A stretch of 64,000 nucleotides of DNA from Silvanigrella paludirubra (GTDB lineage: Bacteria > Bdellovibrionota_B > Oligoflexia > Silvanigrellales > Silvanigrellaceae): the NCBI RefSeq assembly GCF_009208775.1, contig NZ_WFLM01000009.1, positions 1 through 64,000 on the forward strand, read 5' to 3'. The notes beneath the pieces were generated by a model. That model saw nothing but the letters and a program-made list of their open reading frames with translations, was not told the origin of the DNA and made no database searches. Position 1 is the first letter of the stretch. Each line of letters begins with the position of its first letter. A program made the position numbers and the translations under genes. Below are positions 1 to 8,106 of the stretch, one piece after another.

Positions 1-318
1 CACCATAATGATAGTTATCATAAGTGATTGTTATTGTGCTTAATTTTTAGGCGTTAATTTCGCTCGTTTATAAACAATTTCTGAGCTTTGAGGTTAGGGA
101 AAATTTTTAAATTGTTGCTCTAATGGAATTTGTGTTTATCAGTACCTATATAGTTACCTTATTTAAAATTATTGAACTTGCAGTTAAGAAACTAAAATTA
201 TTAAAAAATATTGACCGAGGATTTGACAAGCCGACCATTGGACGGTATAAATATCTTATGAAGATTCCAGGGTTGGAACTTCATAGAGCATTTAAGCTCA
301 TTTTTAGGAGATCATGCA
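1..318. other. Leader region without a convincing gene
   Basis: No convincing gene is seen before 319. A 67-codon frame (123-326) has no Shine-Dalgarno and is crossed by a near-consensus promoter, so it is not called. A short palindrome (ATGATA-gt-TATCAT) lies near position 8-21. The phrase TTGACCGAGG at 211-220 recurs just before the gene at 1618. Confidence 0.6.
223..251 (+). promoter_or_regulatory. Sigma70-type promoter for the gene at 319
   Basis: TTGACA (223-228), a 17-bp spacer and TATAAA (246-251) make a near-perfect sigma70 promoter. It lies about 68 bp before the start codon at 319, in the same orientation. Confidence 0.75.
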
Positions 319-615
319 ATGACTAATTTAAATTATTCTGCTTTTGATTTAAATCGCCACGAAGAGCTTTTTAATATTATTAATGCGCATGATGCATGGC
401 GCGAAATGATTGATGATGGTTTAAATAAAACCCCAGAGCAAATTTTTAACGAATCAGTTTCTATTTTGTATGAATGTTTGCCATATTACGACCAATTAAG
501 TAACGAATCAGAAGAAGAATTTGAGGCCAGAAAAGAAGGAATGCCAGACAAATTAAAAAAATTAATTGAAGAATTTTGCTTTGATATGAAAAAACAAAAA
601 GAAGAGATGAACTAA
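319..615 (+). CDS. Hypothetical acidic protein, 98 aa
   Basis: Not recognised. The start at 319 has a good Shine-Dalgarno (AGGAG, 305-310) and follows a strong promoter. The product is soluble, acidic and predicted helical, with no Cys motif, signal or membrane segment. It ends just before two hairpins (617-675), so it is probably a monocistronic early transcript. Confidence 0.7.
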   Translation: MTNLNYSAFDLNRHEELFNIINAHDAWREMIDDGLNKTPEQIFNESVSILYECLPYYDQLSNESEEEFEARKEGMPDKLKKLIEEFCFDMKKQKEEMN

Positions 616-616
616 A

Positions 617-675
617 AAACCCCCATGCAAATGGGGGCTAGCTTCGGGTGATTGCTGCTGAGAACAGCAATCGCA
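617..675 (-). terminator. Minus-facing terminator preceded by a second hairpin; possible small RNA end
   Basis: On the minus strand, hairpin GATTGCTG/CAGCAATC (about 650-672) is followed by stem CCCCCAT-TTGC-ATGGGGG and a run of six T, a textbook intrinsic terminator. On the plus strand the same stem has no T-run. No minus-strand gene lies upstream of it, so it either blocks antisense transcription or ends an unannotated minus-strand RNA. Confidence 0.55.
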
Positions 676-718
676 ACTTTAAACAAACTACTAACTAAAT
701 GCAATAAGGGATTTTAAA

Positions 719-991
719 ATGACAGATTTTATATCAAAAAATGGCATATATTATAATGATTTTAATGACGAATTTAATTACATTGTTTACATTGAAGAAA
801 CGACTTCTTTTAATGATTCAGGCGAACCAGGAGAATGGAACGCAAGGATAGAAACAATAAAAGTTTTTGATCCAAGCCAAGAAGAAGAGGCTTTAAAATA
901 TGCAGAAAGATTAAATTTAAATGTGATAGAATTTCCCAAAGGCTCGCGCGTTTCAATTTCTACTCATAAATCCATGTTTAATTTTGTATAA
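719..991 (+). CDS. Hypothetical protein, 90 aa
   Basis: Not recognised. ATG at 719 follows AAGGGA about 10 nt upstream. The product is a small acidic soluble protein; the middle contains a GEPGEWNARIE stretch that looks like a beta strand pair. It lies 22 bp before the XRE regulator at 1014 and probably shares its transcript. Confidence 0.65.
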   Translation: MTDFISKNGIYYNDFNDEFNYIVYIEETTSFNDSGEPGEWNARIETIKVFDPSQEEEALKYAERLNLNVIEFPKGSRVSISTHKSMFNFV

Positions 992-1013
992 ATTTTAAAA
1001 AAGGAATATTAAA

Positions 1014-1565
1014 ATGGAAATGACAAACCTAGTAAAATTAATTCGTAAAAATGCAAATTTAACGCAAGAAAAAGCCGCTAATATATTGGATGTTGAGAAA
1101 AGGACTTGGGAGCGATGGGAAGAAGGGTCACGCACCCCTAGTATTCAAAACATGGAATTATTTTGTATAAAAACTAATCAAAATTTTGATGATTATAAAG
1201 ATGAATTTGAAACTTATTTAGAAATAAATAAATTATTTAGTGAACATAAATTTGATAAAGAGAAAATTTTACTTATAACTGATATAGCTGAAAAAATTAC
1301 GAAAGATATTTTAAAAGAATCTGAAAAAAGAAGAGCAAACGCAGAATTTTGTAAACTAGAACATTTTAAAAACGAAATATTAATCACTAGATGGGGTGAT
1401 AGGGCTATTTATGCTGGTACTAAAATAGACGCAAATATTAGAACTTGGTACAATTTTTTGTTAGAAGATTTTCTAATTAAAAAACAGGTTATAAATTATT
1501 TAATTGAATGTGACAGTAAAAATTTAAGTTTAAATTACAATATTTCGGAAGAAAATGCCTCTTAA
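1014..1565 (+). CDS. XRE-family transcriptional regulator, 183 aa
   Basis: The N-terminal 55 residues form a Cro/CI-type helix-turn-helix: LIRKNANLTQEKAANILDV followed by a recognition helix with RTWERWEEG and RTPS. The remaining 120 residues are helical with no recognised domain. AAGGAA precedes the start; a second in-frame ATG at 1020 is possible. It probably regulates the flanking early genes; its operator is not identified. Confidence 0.8.
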   Translation: MEMTNLVKLIRKNANLTQEKAANILDVEKRTWERWEEGSRTPSIQNMELFCIKTNQNFDDYKDEFETYLEINKLFSEHKFDKEKILLITDIAEKITKDILKESEKRRANAEFCKLEHFKNEILITRWGDRAIYAGTKIDANIRTWYNFLLEDFLIKKQVINYLIECDSKNLSLNYNISEENAS

Positions 1566-1617
1566 ATAAATAATTATTCCAATTTATTTATTATTATGAT
1601 TTTGACCGAGGTTGATA

Positions 1618-2625
1618 ATGGGTAATTTTTGTAAAAATTTTTTAAAGCTTTTTGATTTTGAAATAGAATCATTAATTAATAAAGATTTAAATATTTTTAA
1701 AGCAAAAGAATTAGATTATAGTAATTTAATTACAAATAATAATGATAATTTAATTTCAAAATTGCATAAGATTTCAGATATATATGAAAATAATAAATTT
1801 GAAATAATAAAAAATATAGGCTTTGATCCAATTCAAGATTCTGAATATACATATATCCAAAGACGTTTTATTATAAATAATTATTTAATGTTTTTACAAA
1901 ATGGTTGCTTAATGTATAAATTTAATGATGATTTTTTAAATGATTTTTTAAACTATCCATTAAATATTGAGGACTATATTTTAAGTAATAAAATATCATT
2001 AAATAACGATTCATTTTGTATTTATGCTAAAGATATTTATAATTTAGAACATAATAATAATAAATATAATTATAATTTAATATATGTTTCTAAAATGACT
2101 ATACTTAATAATGGCGTGAGAAAAAATATATACCGATTCACATTAAAAGATATCAATAAAAATTATGGTAATATGTATCATTTTTTTAGAGAGACAGATG
2201 TAAATTTTAGTCTGGAAAGTATCTTTAAAATTAATAATATTTTATCTAATAATAATGAAGATCAAAATATAAACTTAGAATTAGCTAAGAAAATAATTAA
2301 ATTAATTATTTATATTCAAAGTTCAAATGTTGATTTAAGAGAAATTAAGACTGAAGTTCCTAAAAATGATACTAGAAAAGAAAGAGACAGAGCTACAACA
2401 ATTAATAATATTAATGATTCTTTAATTTCCTACTATAATGTAGGATATTCATGGAATAAATTACCAATTTATACACAAGATCAATGGTCTGTAATAGGGC
2501 ATTTTAGACTTCAACCATGTGGACAAAATAGACAAAACCACAAAATAATATTCATAGAACCTCAGATAAGAACAAGACAATCTTCTAAAAATATAGAATT
2601 ATCTAGTAATATTGCACAAATATAA
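1618..2625 (+). CDS. Hypothetical Asn-rich protein with C-terminal GH-F-R motif
   Basis: 335 aa from ATG 1618 (GAGG 8-11 nt upstream; TTG at 1612 is the alternative). It is extremely Asn/Ile/Lys rich. The last 90 residues are basic (DTRKERDRAT) and contain VIGHFRLQPCG followed by an IFIEPQIR strand. This resembles, from memory, the GHW[RH]-type C-terminal element of several mobile-element proteins, including AcrVA2-like anti-CRISPRs. That similarity is weak and untested. No signal or membrane segment. Confidence 0.7.
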   Translation: MGNFCKNFLKLFDFEIESLINKDLNIFKAKELDYSNLITNNNDNLISKLHKISDIYENNKFEIIKNIGFDPIQDSEYTYIQRRFIINNYLMFLQNGCLMYKFNDDFLNDFLNYPLNIEDYILSNKISLNNDSFCIYAKDIYNLEHNNNKYNYNLIYVSKMTILNNGVRKNIYRFTLKDINKNYGNMYHFFRETDVNFSLESIFKINNILSNNNEDQNINLELAKKIIKLIIYIQSSNVDLREIKTEVPKNDTRKERDRATTINNINDSLISYYNVGYSWNKLPIYTQDQWSVIGHFRLQPCGQNRQNHKIIFIEPQIRTRQSSKNIELSSNIAQI

Positions 2626-2699
2626 ATCTATTGATTTTCAAATTAGAGAGTGTTAATCCTTATTTTTAGAGGTTATTTTTCTAGTATTTGAGATTATAT

Positions 2700-3023
2700 A
2701 TGATAGATATTGAAGATTTAAATAGATATGACTTTACAGATGTGCTTCGTCAAATGAAAAAATACGTTGATATTACCATAAACGACGCTATGGAAAGCCA
2801 AATATATGAAGCTCTCGATACTATAAGCGTTGAAGAAATCATTCTTTTTCTAAAACACTATAATATAGACGACGTTAAATATCGGAGTAAAGAGTTTATT
2901 AAAATTCTTTCAATTTATCTTAATGAAGAAATTAAGAGCTATATTATTAGTAAGGGATATATAGCAAAAGAGTCTTATTTTATGAAAAATAAGACTAAAA
3001 TAAGTGGTGTGGTTTTGAATTAG
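2700..3023 (+). CDS. Hypothetical protein, 107 aa
   Basis: Not recognised. The start is placed at ATG 2700 because the longer frame begins with TTG 2688; the Shine-Dalgarno is weak. The product is predicted all-helical and acidic. Its 3' end overlaps the 3' end of the convergent gene at 3020-3907 by 4 nt. Confidence 0.6.
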   Translation: MIDIEDLNRYDFTDVLRQMKKYVDITINDAMESQIYEALDTISVEEIILFLKHYNIDDVKYRSKEFIKILSIYLNEEIKSYIISKGYIAKESYFMKNKTKISGVVLN

Positions 3024-3907
3024 CCTATTGTCATCCCATGCAGCGCACCACCACGTAAAGCTAGGCCATACATTTTTCTTACACATTCCCTAACATCAGG
3101 GCTAAAACAATCATTAGTGTTTCTTATTTTATCTAAATATTTTGAGAGAATAGACAAAACTGTTTTTCCACCTGTAGATTTTGGGTCTAAAGGAAGACCG
3201 CCACCGCTAGAAATAACATAATCATTTAAATTTAAAATTGAACAAGCATAAAGTAACCCTTCTTTTTTAGAACGATTTAGTGCCTTATCTATTAATATAT
3301 ATTCATTTTGAGAAATTATATCAGTTACTTTAATAGCCCCATGATCTAAATTATTATCAAGCCTTAATAATGCAAAACTAGCCTGCTCGTATGCTTTTAT
3401 TAATTCTTTATTTTCATCATTTATTAAATTAGGATTTTTTAAATACCAATTTATGATTGCTCTTTTGTCATCTAGTTCTCTGTACAATGCAATATAATCA
3501 AAAAATATGTTCATCTCAGAATCATTTAAGAGAACTATTTTATTACTAAATTCGTTGTAATTACCTAATTCTTTTGCCGCTTCAATTCCGCTTGCCATAG
3601 CATTGTCGTAGTTAGCATGGTCAAATTTTTCTATAATTTTTCTTTTATCAGTATATTGATTTGATAATAATTCTAAATTTTTAGGAACTTCAACTTTATT
3701 TATTGGTTTTAATTTAATGATTGTATCTATAAAATCTTGATTATAGTCGTTAATATCATCAGGATCAATATAGCCATAATTTGGATTTGTTTTGCGACTC
3801 ATTAAAAAATCGCTACCAGCAACCGAAGAATGGTTGCCTGTCATCATCAAATCCAGAGCTGTATATAATTCATTTAAATTATTTTTTCTTGATGTTTTCT
3901 TAGCCAT
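3020..3907 (-). CDS. Hypothetical protein, 295 aa
   Basis: Not recognised. A strong GGAGG lies before the ATG at 3907, inside a CCCT-ttcttat-AGGG mini-hairpin that distantly recalls the early-gene leader motif. The product is helical, with a Lys-rich N-terminus and a Gly-rich SSGGGLPLDPKSTGG stretch near residue 230-245, then RECVRKMYGLALRGGALHG. It heads a minus-strand cluster (4533-3020) or is its last gene. Confidence 0.7.
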   Translation of the reverse strand: MAKKTSRKNNLNELYTALDLMMTGNHSSVAGSDFLMSRKTNPNYGYIDPDDINDYNQDFIDTIIKLKPINKVEVPKNLELLSNQYTDKRKIIEKFDHANYDNAMASGIEAAKELGNYNEFSNKIVLLNDSEMNIFFDYIALYRELDDKRAIINWYLKNPNLINDENKELIKAYEQASFALLRLDNNLDHGAIKVTDIISQNEYILIDKALNRSKKEGLLYACSILNLNDYVISSGGGLPLDPKSTGGKTVLSILSKYLDKIRNTNDCFSPDVRECVRKMYGLALRGGALHGMTIG

Positions 3908-3958
3908 AAAAAAAGCCTCCCTATAAGAAAGGGAAACTTACATATATTTAAATTAATT

Positions 3959-4123
3959 TCAATCTTTTCTCCTATCATATTTTTTACAATAATCCATAGC
4001 CATTTCAACATGCTCAAACATATTATTGTACAATTTTTTATCTATTTCCTCGTTTTTTATGCCTTCATTTAAGGTATCAAATACTACTTTATAGCCAGAC
4101 TTATATTCTTTTTTTGCTTCCAT
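3959..4123 (-). CDS. Small hypothetical protein, 54 aa
   Basis: A short frame with GAGGTG nine bases before ATG 4123, ending TGA at 3959. The product begins MEAKKEYKSGYKVVFDTLN and ends in a basic KKYDRRKD. It is helical and not recognised. It fills the space between two minus-strand neighbours and is co-oriented with them, which supports it as real. Confidence 0.6.
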   Translation of the reverse strand: MEAKKEYKSGYKVVFDTLNEGIKNEEIDKKLYNNMFEHVEMAMDYCKKYDRRKD

Positions 4124-4140
4124 AAAACACCTCATTTTAA

Positions 4141-4533
4141 TTATCTGTCGCCATAATTTTCATAATATTCTATCATATCAAAATTTTCTATCTCTCTATT
4201 CATTAAATCAAGATCAATTAGATTGAGTTTATTGATTATATAATCACTAATTTGGTCTCTTGTTTGATATTTCATTTTAGTGTTTAATTTATCAAATATG
4301 ATTTTATATTTATTAATTATTTTTTTAATAATTATGGCAATTTTGTCATCCCAAACAATATACCCTTTATCGTTGAATTTGCTTATTTGATAAGATTTAT
4401 TAGTTAATTCCCAATTTTTAGGCTCGCCTTTTAAATACCCTTCTTTATATAAAAATAAGTTTATTATAAAGCTTTCATATTTGATATTATTCTCATTCAA
4501 ATGTTTGCTTAATGATTTCATTTTATACCCCAT
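4141..4533 (-). CDS. Hypothetical protein, 130 aa
   Basis: Not recognised. The start may be ATG 4533 or ATG 4521; the latter has GGGG at a suitable distance. The product is basic, Ile/Lys/Asn rich and predicted helical, with a central VWDDKIAIIIKKIINKYK stretch. It is part of a minus-strand run of small early genes. Confidence 0.6.
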   Translation of the reverse strand: MGYKMKSLSKHLNENNIKYESFIINLFLYKEGYLKGEPKNWELTNKSYQISKFNDKGYIVWDDKIAIIIKKIINKYKIIFDKLNTKMKYQTRDQISDYIINKLNLIDLDLMNREIENFDMIEYYENYGDR

Positions 4534-4561
4534 ATTAGCGCATATTAATGAGCATTTTTTA

Positions 4562-4945
4562 TTAGTCCTCAGATAAATCTTTTAAAATAAAAAAATTATA
4601 ACCATCAAATTTTAAAACTGCTGTTATCTCTTTTGCTTTCATTTCATCAACAACACAATAAAATACAAAATGTGAATAGCCATTTTTAACTGCTTTATTC
4701 ATCATAAACCCTGCCATGAAAAGAATATCCCAAGCTCTACCTTTTATATCATTTAACATTTTTTTTGCGCATTCAGTTAGATTTATGTAATTTTCATAAA
4801 CATATTTTGAGCAATACACGGGGACACTAATTCCTAATTCGCATACTTCATTTTTAAATTCTCTTGATAAATTAAAAAGACATCCATCTTCAACGGCATT
4901 CTCAATTGTGTACTCAAAAATAACTTTAGCATTTTGATTTGACAT
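4562..4945 (-). CDS. DUF6573-like protein, 127 aa
   Basis: ATG 4945 follows AAGGAATAATATA. The order of features (an IFEYTIENAVEDGCLFNLS opening, a VPVYCSKYVY segment, then GRAWDILFMAGFMM) matches the pattern of DUF6573 proteins found in phages and plasmids; this was recognised by eye. The function of that family is unknown to me. It belongs to the minus-strand cluster 4141-5826. Confidence 0.65.
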   Translation of the reverse strand: MSNQNAKVIFEYTIENAVEDGCLFNLSREFKNEVCELGISVPVYCSKYVYENYINLTECAKKMLNDIKGRAWDILFMAGFMMNKAVKNGYSHFVFYCVVDEMKAKEITAVLKFDGYNFFILKDLSED

Positions 4946-4982
4946 TATATTATTCCTTTAGTTTTAAACTTATTATTGTTAG

Positions 4983-4997
4983 CCGCAATTTATGCGG
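4983..4997. repeat. Intergenic hairpin CCGC-aatttat-GCGG, copy 1
   Basis: A 4-bp GC stem with a 7-nt loop immediately after the stop codon of the gene at 4999. A near-identical element (GCCGC-tatttat-GCGGC) lies at 5417-5433 at the 3' end of the next gene upstream. The pair may mark processing or attenuation points in the minus-strand operon. Confidence 0.5.
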
Positions 4998-4998
4998 A

Positions 4999-5379
4999 TT
5001 ATAGGATATTCTTAGAATTTTCCCAATATTCTTTTTTTCTTAGAGCTTTATTATATAACGAATATAATGTTTTATAAATTCTTGGGTTTTCATCCGAGTT
5101 ATATTCAAACATACGTAATTCTTTTAAGAATCTATCAATTAAATCAGGTTTTAAATATTGTTTGTAACCATTCCCTGAATTTAATGAAATCAATTCTTTA
5201 TTAAGCTCTTCTATATGAATACTCATGTTTTCATTATATCTTTCTGAATAAGCGCTCCAGTTGCTTTCTGCTAATTGATTAACTAACTTAATGCAAGGCA
5301 ATCTAAATTCATCATCATCCTGAATTAGTAATGCTGTTGCAGTAAAGTAAAAACTCATATTAAATGCTATCACGCTCAT
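4999..5379 (-). CDS. Hypothetical protein, 126 aa
   Basis: Not recognised. AAGGAT precedes ATG 5379. The first 18 residues (VIAFNMSFYFTATALLI) are hydrophobic but run into acidic residues without a signal-peptide cleavage pattern. The remainder is helical with ERYNENMSIHIEELNKEL. It is flanked by the two copies of the CCGC hairpin. Confidence 0.65.
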   Translation of the reverse strand: MSVIAFNMSFYFTATALLIQDDDEFRLPCIKLVNQLAESNWSAYSERYNENMSIHIEELNKELISLNSGNGYKQYLKPDLIDRFLKELRMFEYNSDENPRIYKTLYSLYNKALRKKEYWENSKNIL

Positions 5380-5416
5380 GATGTATCCTTTTTATATTTT
5401 AGAAGTGTATTTATTT

Positions 5417-5438
5417 GCCGCTATTTATGCGGCTTTTT
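5417..5438 (+). terminator. Hairpin GCCGC-tatttat-GCGGC with T-run (copy 2)
   Basis: The stem GCCGC/GCGGC is followed by TTTTT on the plus strand, so it would terminate plus-strand transcription. It overlaps the stop of the minus-strand gene at 5425. It is the second copy of the element at 4983-4997. Confidence 0.45.
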
Positions 5439-5826
5439 GAGCGCCTTGAACTGAATTAAAAAGCTTTTCTCTTAATTCTAAATCAAACAAATCATCAATA
5501 TTATAAAAGTCAAAAACTTGATCGCCGCAGTGAAAATGTAGTTCATTTTCAAAATCGCTTGATTCGTCATAAACAACAACATCAATTTTAAATTTACCAA
5601 TGAAGTCTACAGCTACCTCGTCATTAGAATCATAAATCTCATTAAATAAATGAATATATTTTAGTTCTTTAGATAAAAAGATTAATTGTTCAAGACCATC
5701 ATTTTTATCAATGTAAGCAGCTTCTGAATATATATAGTCATTTGGTGAAATATTAATTTCTTTCGAGGATAATTTACAAGCTAAATCAAAAAAACTTGGG
5801 TAAGATAAATATCTTTGGTATTTCAT
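5425..5826 (-). CDS. Hypothetical acidic protein, 133 aa
   Basis: Not recognised. The start at 5826 is fixed by the conserved early leader (TTCCCATAGGGAGTATCGAAA). The product has an acidic beta-rich second half (ELHFHCGDQVFDFYNIDDLFDL). It is the first gene of the minus-strand early operon fired from the divergent control region 5827-6039. Confidence 0.7.
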   Translation of the reverse strand: MKYQRYLSYPSFFDLACKLSSKEINISPNDYIYSEAAYIDKNDGLEQLIFLSKELKYIHLFNEIYDSNDEVAVDFIGKFKIDVVVYDESSDFENELHFHCGDQVFDFYNIDDLFDLELREKLFNSVQGAQKAA

Positions 5827-5848
5827 TTTCGATACTCCCTATGGGAAT
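5827..5848 (-). promoter_or_regulatory. Early leader motif, minus gene 5425-5826
   Basis: On the minus strand: TTCCC-ATA-GGGAGTATCGAAA immediately before the ATG. The Shine-Dalgarno GGGAG is one arm of a CCC/GGG mini-hairpin. It is one of six copies in the window. Confidence 0.7.
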
Positions 5849-5851
5849 GAG

Positions 5852-5882
5852 TTAATTGTGAGTCGTTTTGTCTCACAATTAA
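5852..5882. promoter_or_regulatory. Perfect 11-bp-arm palindrome, probable operator
   Basis: TTAATTGTGAG and CTCACAATTAA face each other across 9 nt. It lies just downstream of the minus-strand -10 box at 5884-5889, where a bound repressor would block transcription. It could also fold as a leader hairpin. Confidence 0.6.
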
Positions 5883-5883
5883 T

Positions 5884-5912
5884 TGTTTACACCTGTTAAA
5901 AAAATTTGTCAA
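5884..5912 (-). promoter_or_regulatory. Sigma70-type promoter, minus strand
   Basis: On the minus strand TTGACA (5912-5907), a 17-bp spacer and TAAACA (5889-5884). It drives the gene at 5826 and probably the downstream minus-strand cluster. Confidence 0.65.
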
Positions 5913-5955
5913 TTTAATTTTGAAATTTTTTTAACAATTAATTTTCTAATTTTAT

Positions 5956-5983
5956 TTGACAAAATTTTAATTACATGTAAATA
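5956..5983 (+). promoter_or_regulatory. Sigma70-type promoter, plus strand
   Basis: TTGACA (5956-5961), 16-bp spacer, TAAATA (5978-5983) preceded by ATG. It is back to back with the minus promoter and drives the plus-strand early operon that begins at 6040. Confidence 0.65.
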
Positions 5984-6018
5984 TTTATTTGTGGAACGAT
6001 AGGCGTCCATAAATAAAC

Positions 6019-6039
6019 TTTCCCATAGGGAGAACCGAT
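6019..6039 (+). promoter_or_regulatory. Early leader motif before 6040
   Basis: TTTCCC-ATA-GGGAGAACCGAT directly abuts the ATG. It is almost identical to the leaders before 27287(-), 53873(-), 54073(+) and 59667(+). Confidence 0.7.
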
Positions 6040-6429
6040 ATGACAAAGTCATTAAATATTTTACCATTTCAAAAGATAAATTTATTAAAACTAAACCCAA
6101 AAGATGAAGTTTTGCTTTCTGACGGCCAAATAAGAAAAGTTAAAAAAGTTGAGTTTGATACAATTAAAAATAAAACATTTTTAGATATAACATTTGATAA
6201 AAAAGTAACTGGTTATATTAATTCTAAATTAAAATCTAATAATCAATTATACTATTCAAATGGCAATCATATTGAAGAAGAAAATGGTAGTTGTATAAAT
6301 ATAATTGGTATAATCAAAAGAAAGAATCCAATCAAACTCACTGATAAATATTCAAACTACACTAGGGAAGATTTAATTTATCAATTAGATAATCTAATAC
6401 AATGCCAAAGAAAATTAGTAAATCAATAA
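6040..6429 (+). CDS. Hypothetical protein, 129 aa
   Basis: Not recognised. The start is fixed by the conserved leader. The product is basic; residues 25-60 (DEVLLSDGQIRKVKKVEFDTI) look like a small beta-barrel, and the C-terminus is helical. It is the first gene of a long plus-strand operon of small early genes (6040-8823). Confidence 0.65.
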   Translation: MTKSLNILPFQKINLLKLNPKDEVLLSDGQIRKVKKVEFDTIKNKTFLDITFDKKVTGYINSKLKSNNQLYYSNGNHIEEENGSCINIIGIIKRKNPIKLTDKYSNYTREDLIYQLDNLIQCQRKLVNQ

Positions 6430-6450
6430 TATATTTTGAGGTATTTTAAT

Positions 6451-6681
6451 ATGAAAATTTCCGAGATAATAGAGCTTTTAGAGATAATAAAAGAAGAGCA
6501 CGGGAATAAAGAATTTTGGATATTTAATGATACTTTTGGCGACCACAAAGTTTATTCTATTAAGGTTGGCCAAAACAAATTAAATAAAACTGTCGCATAT
6601 TTTGACCACGATGATAAAGAAGATGCGAAAGATATTGAGTATACATTGACAGATTTAAACACAACAAAGAAAGCGAGTTAA
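6451..6681 (+). CDS. Hypothetical protein, 76 aa
   Basis: Not recognised. ATG 6451 follows GAGG 9 nt upstream; a TTG 15 nt earlier is less likely. The product is a small acidic alpha/beta protein (ISEIIELLEIIKEEHGNKEF then a beta section rich in Asp). Its 4-nt gap to the next gene indicates coupling. Confidence 0.6.
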   Translation: MKISEIIELLEIIKEEHGNKEFWIFNDTFGDHKVYSIKVGQNKLNKTVAYFDHDDKEDAKDIEYTLTDLNTTKKAS

Positions 6682-6684
6682 AAT

Positions 6685-6981
6685 ATGAATTGTTCAGAAT
6701 GCAATAACTCAGGACATGTTGAAGTTTTTACTTGCTGCAAAGGTTTCGATGACTTGCTTAATAAAGAATGTTGTGGAATGCCTTATTTTGCTGAAGAATT
6801 TTGTAAATGCGGAATAATAAAACTGTATCAAATAACATATATCCATAACAATGATGAAGAAGAATCAGAAATTTATATCAATGCTAAGTCAGAAAAAGAA
6901 GCAAAGAAAATTTATTATTCAAAGGTTGAGAATGATGAATTGCCAGAGGATTCTAGTTTTTCAAGTATATCTGAAATTTAA
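6685..6981 (+). CDS. Putative zinc-binding protein, 98 aa
   Basis: Nine Cys fall in the first 42 residues: CSEC, CC, CC and CKC with spacing suggestive of two metal sites. The second half (YIHNNDEEESEIYINAKSEKE) is an acidic beta-hairpin-like stretch. Family not recognised. ATG 6685 begins 3 nt after the preceding stop, so translation is coupled. Confidence 0.6.
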   Translation: MNCSECNNSGHVEVFTCCKGFDDLLNKECCGMPYFAEEFCKCGIIKLYQITYIHNNDEEESEIYINAKSEKEAKKIYYSKVENDELPEDSSFSSISEI

Positions 6982-6998
6982 TCAAAGAAAGCGATAAT

Positions 6999-7709
6999 AT
7001 GACTAAAGAGCTTATAAATTTCAAAGAATATTTTAATGAACATATTCTAAAAATTGACACAGAAAATGAAATAATTAAATCATTTTTTTGCGCACGAAAA
7101 AACAATTCTGCCTACTGGTTTAGGGTTATTTTTGCTCCATATCACATAACAATTTATGGAGATATCGGTAATTTAGCTTTTCATGTTTCCGACTATGACT
7201 CATTAAAATGGTTATTATCTACCGATAAAAAGCATATTCAATATTTGATGAGTAAAGTTCCTTCTGAATTTAAATCAGCAGTGTTTGAGTTTTCGCATGA
7301 AAAAGCATTGTCTTTTCTTGATGAGCAAGAAAATGATTTAAAAAAATCTATACAAGACAAAAAAGAATCAGACGAGGATATGGATTTTTATGATGATAAT
7401 TCTTTTTTTGTAAAGGAAAATATAGTCATAAAAGAATGTGAAGACAAAATTAATAAAATACTATCTCTAAAAGATGATTTACCAGATATTAGCGAAGAAG
7501 AATTTTATCAAAGACTTGTTGTTGATTTAGATGAAAGTGATTTAGAAACTTCTAGTTTTAAAGACTATACAAGCCATTGTTATTTTATTGCTGCCGCTTT
7601 ATTTAAGTTTTGCAAATTATATAAAGAATATAAAGAAATAAATTTAGACCATGATAAAAATATTTATATGAATACTCAAGTAATAGTCAACTCTAATAAC
7701 AATTATTGA
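6999..7709 (+). CDS. Hypothetical phage protein with GDIG motif, 236 aa
   Basis: The first 80 residues (ARKNNSAYWFRVIFAPYHI, then IYGDIGNLAFHVSDYDSLKWLL) match a pattern seen in many phage hypotheticals, in which W/F-rich strands precede a GDIG and a D-L-W-L helix. Function unknown. The centre is a very acidic linker (KKESDEDMDFYDD), and the C-terminus is helical with a Cys-containing FIAAALFKFCKLYK segment. Confidence 0.65.
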   Translation: MTKELINFKEYFNEHILKIDTENEIIKSFFCARKNNSAYWFRVIFAPYHITIYGDIGNLAFHVSDYDSLKWLLSTDKKHIQYLMSKVPSEFKSAVFEFSHEKALSFLDEQENDLKKSIQDKKESDEDMDFYDDNSFFVKENIVIKECEDKINKILSLKDDLPDISEEEFYQRLVVDLDESDLETSSFKDYTSHCYFIAAALFKFCKLYKEYKEINLDHDKNIYMNTQVIVNSNNNY

Positions 7710-7716
7710 GGTTTAA

Positions 7717-8094
7717 ATGAAAGCTTATATCAATAAAAATACTCATTACAAATGTGACTACGATTTAAAATATCCATGGCCTGATCATACGGTTTTAAAA
7801 CCTATGTATGATACTGATGAAAATAATAACAAAATAAATTTTTGTTTTGATCTTTATATTAAGAAACCTGAAACTATTATATTTACAGAAGGTGAAAGTT
7901 TTGAACAATGCGAAGATTTTGCTTGGAATAAATATAATGACTTTATAAATTGTTCTCTGCATGATTATGAATTAATAAATAAAAACCTCTTTCCAACTTC
8001 TTCTTGGGTTTTTGTATGCAACAAATGCGGACACATGAATTTAGGTGACAAAGCTTTATTAATCAAAAATAAATTAGCGGATACAGCTTTTTAA
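7717..8094 (+). CDS. Paralogous WP/YSKxP family protein A, 125 aa
   Basis: Related by eye to the two tandem genes at 10123 and 10716. Shared points are a KYPWPDHT-type opening (compare DTWPEGT and SSWPNGT), FDLYIKKPE (compare FEIYSKNPD), an F-E-x-x-E-x-x-A amphipathic helix, an NC..H[DE][YF]E segment and a CNKCG knuckle. It is shorter than they are and lacks their second Cys cluster. Function unknown; possibly zinc-binding. Confidence 0.65.
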   Translation: MKAYINKNTHYKCDYDLKYPWPDHTVLKPMYDTDENNNKINFCFDLYIKKPETIIFTEGESFEQCEDFAWNKYNDFINCSLHDYELINKNLFPTSSWVFVCNKCGHMNLGDKALLIKNKLADTAF

Positions 8095-8106
8095 AGGTAA
8101 ATATTT

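Noticed and set aside
123-326. 67-codon plus-strand frame
   Set aside because: No Shine-Dalgarno, no recognisable sequence, and a near-consensus promoter (223-251) for the next gene lies within it.
5852-5882. Resemblance of AATTGTGAG...CTCACAATT to the lac operator
   Set aside because: No LacI-family gene is present and the spacing differs; a chance similarity of an unrelated operator.
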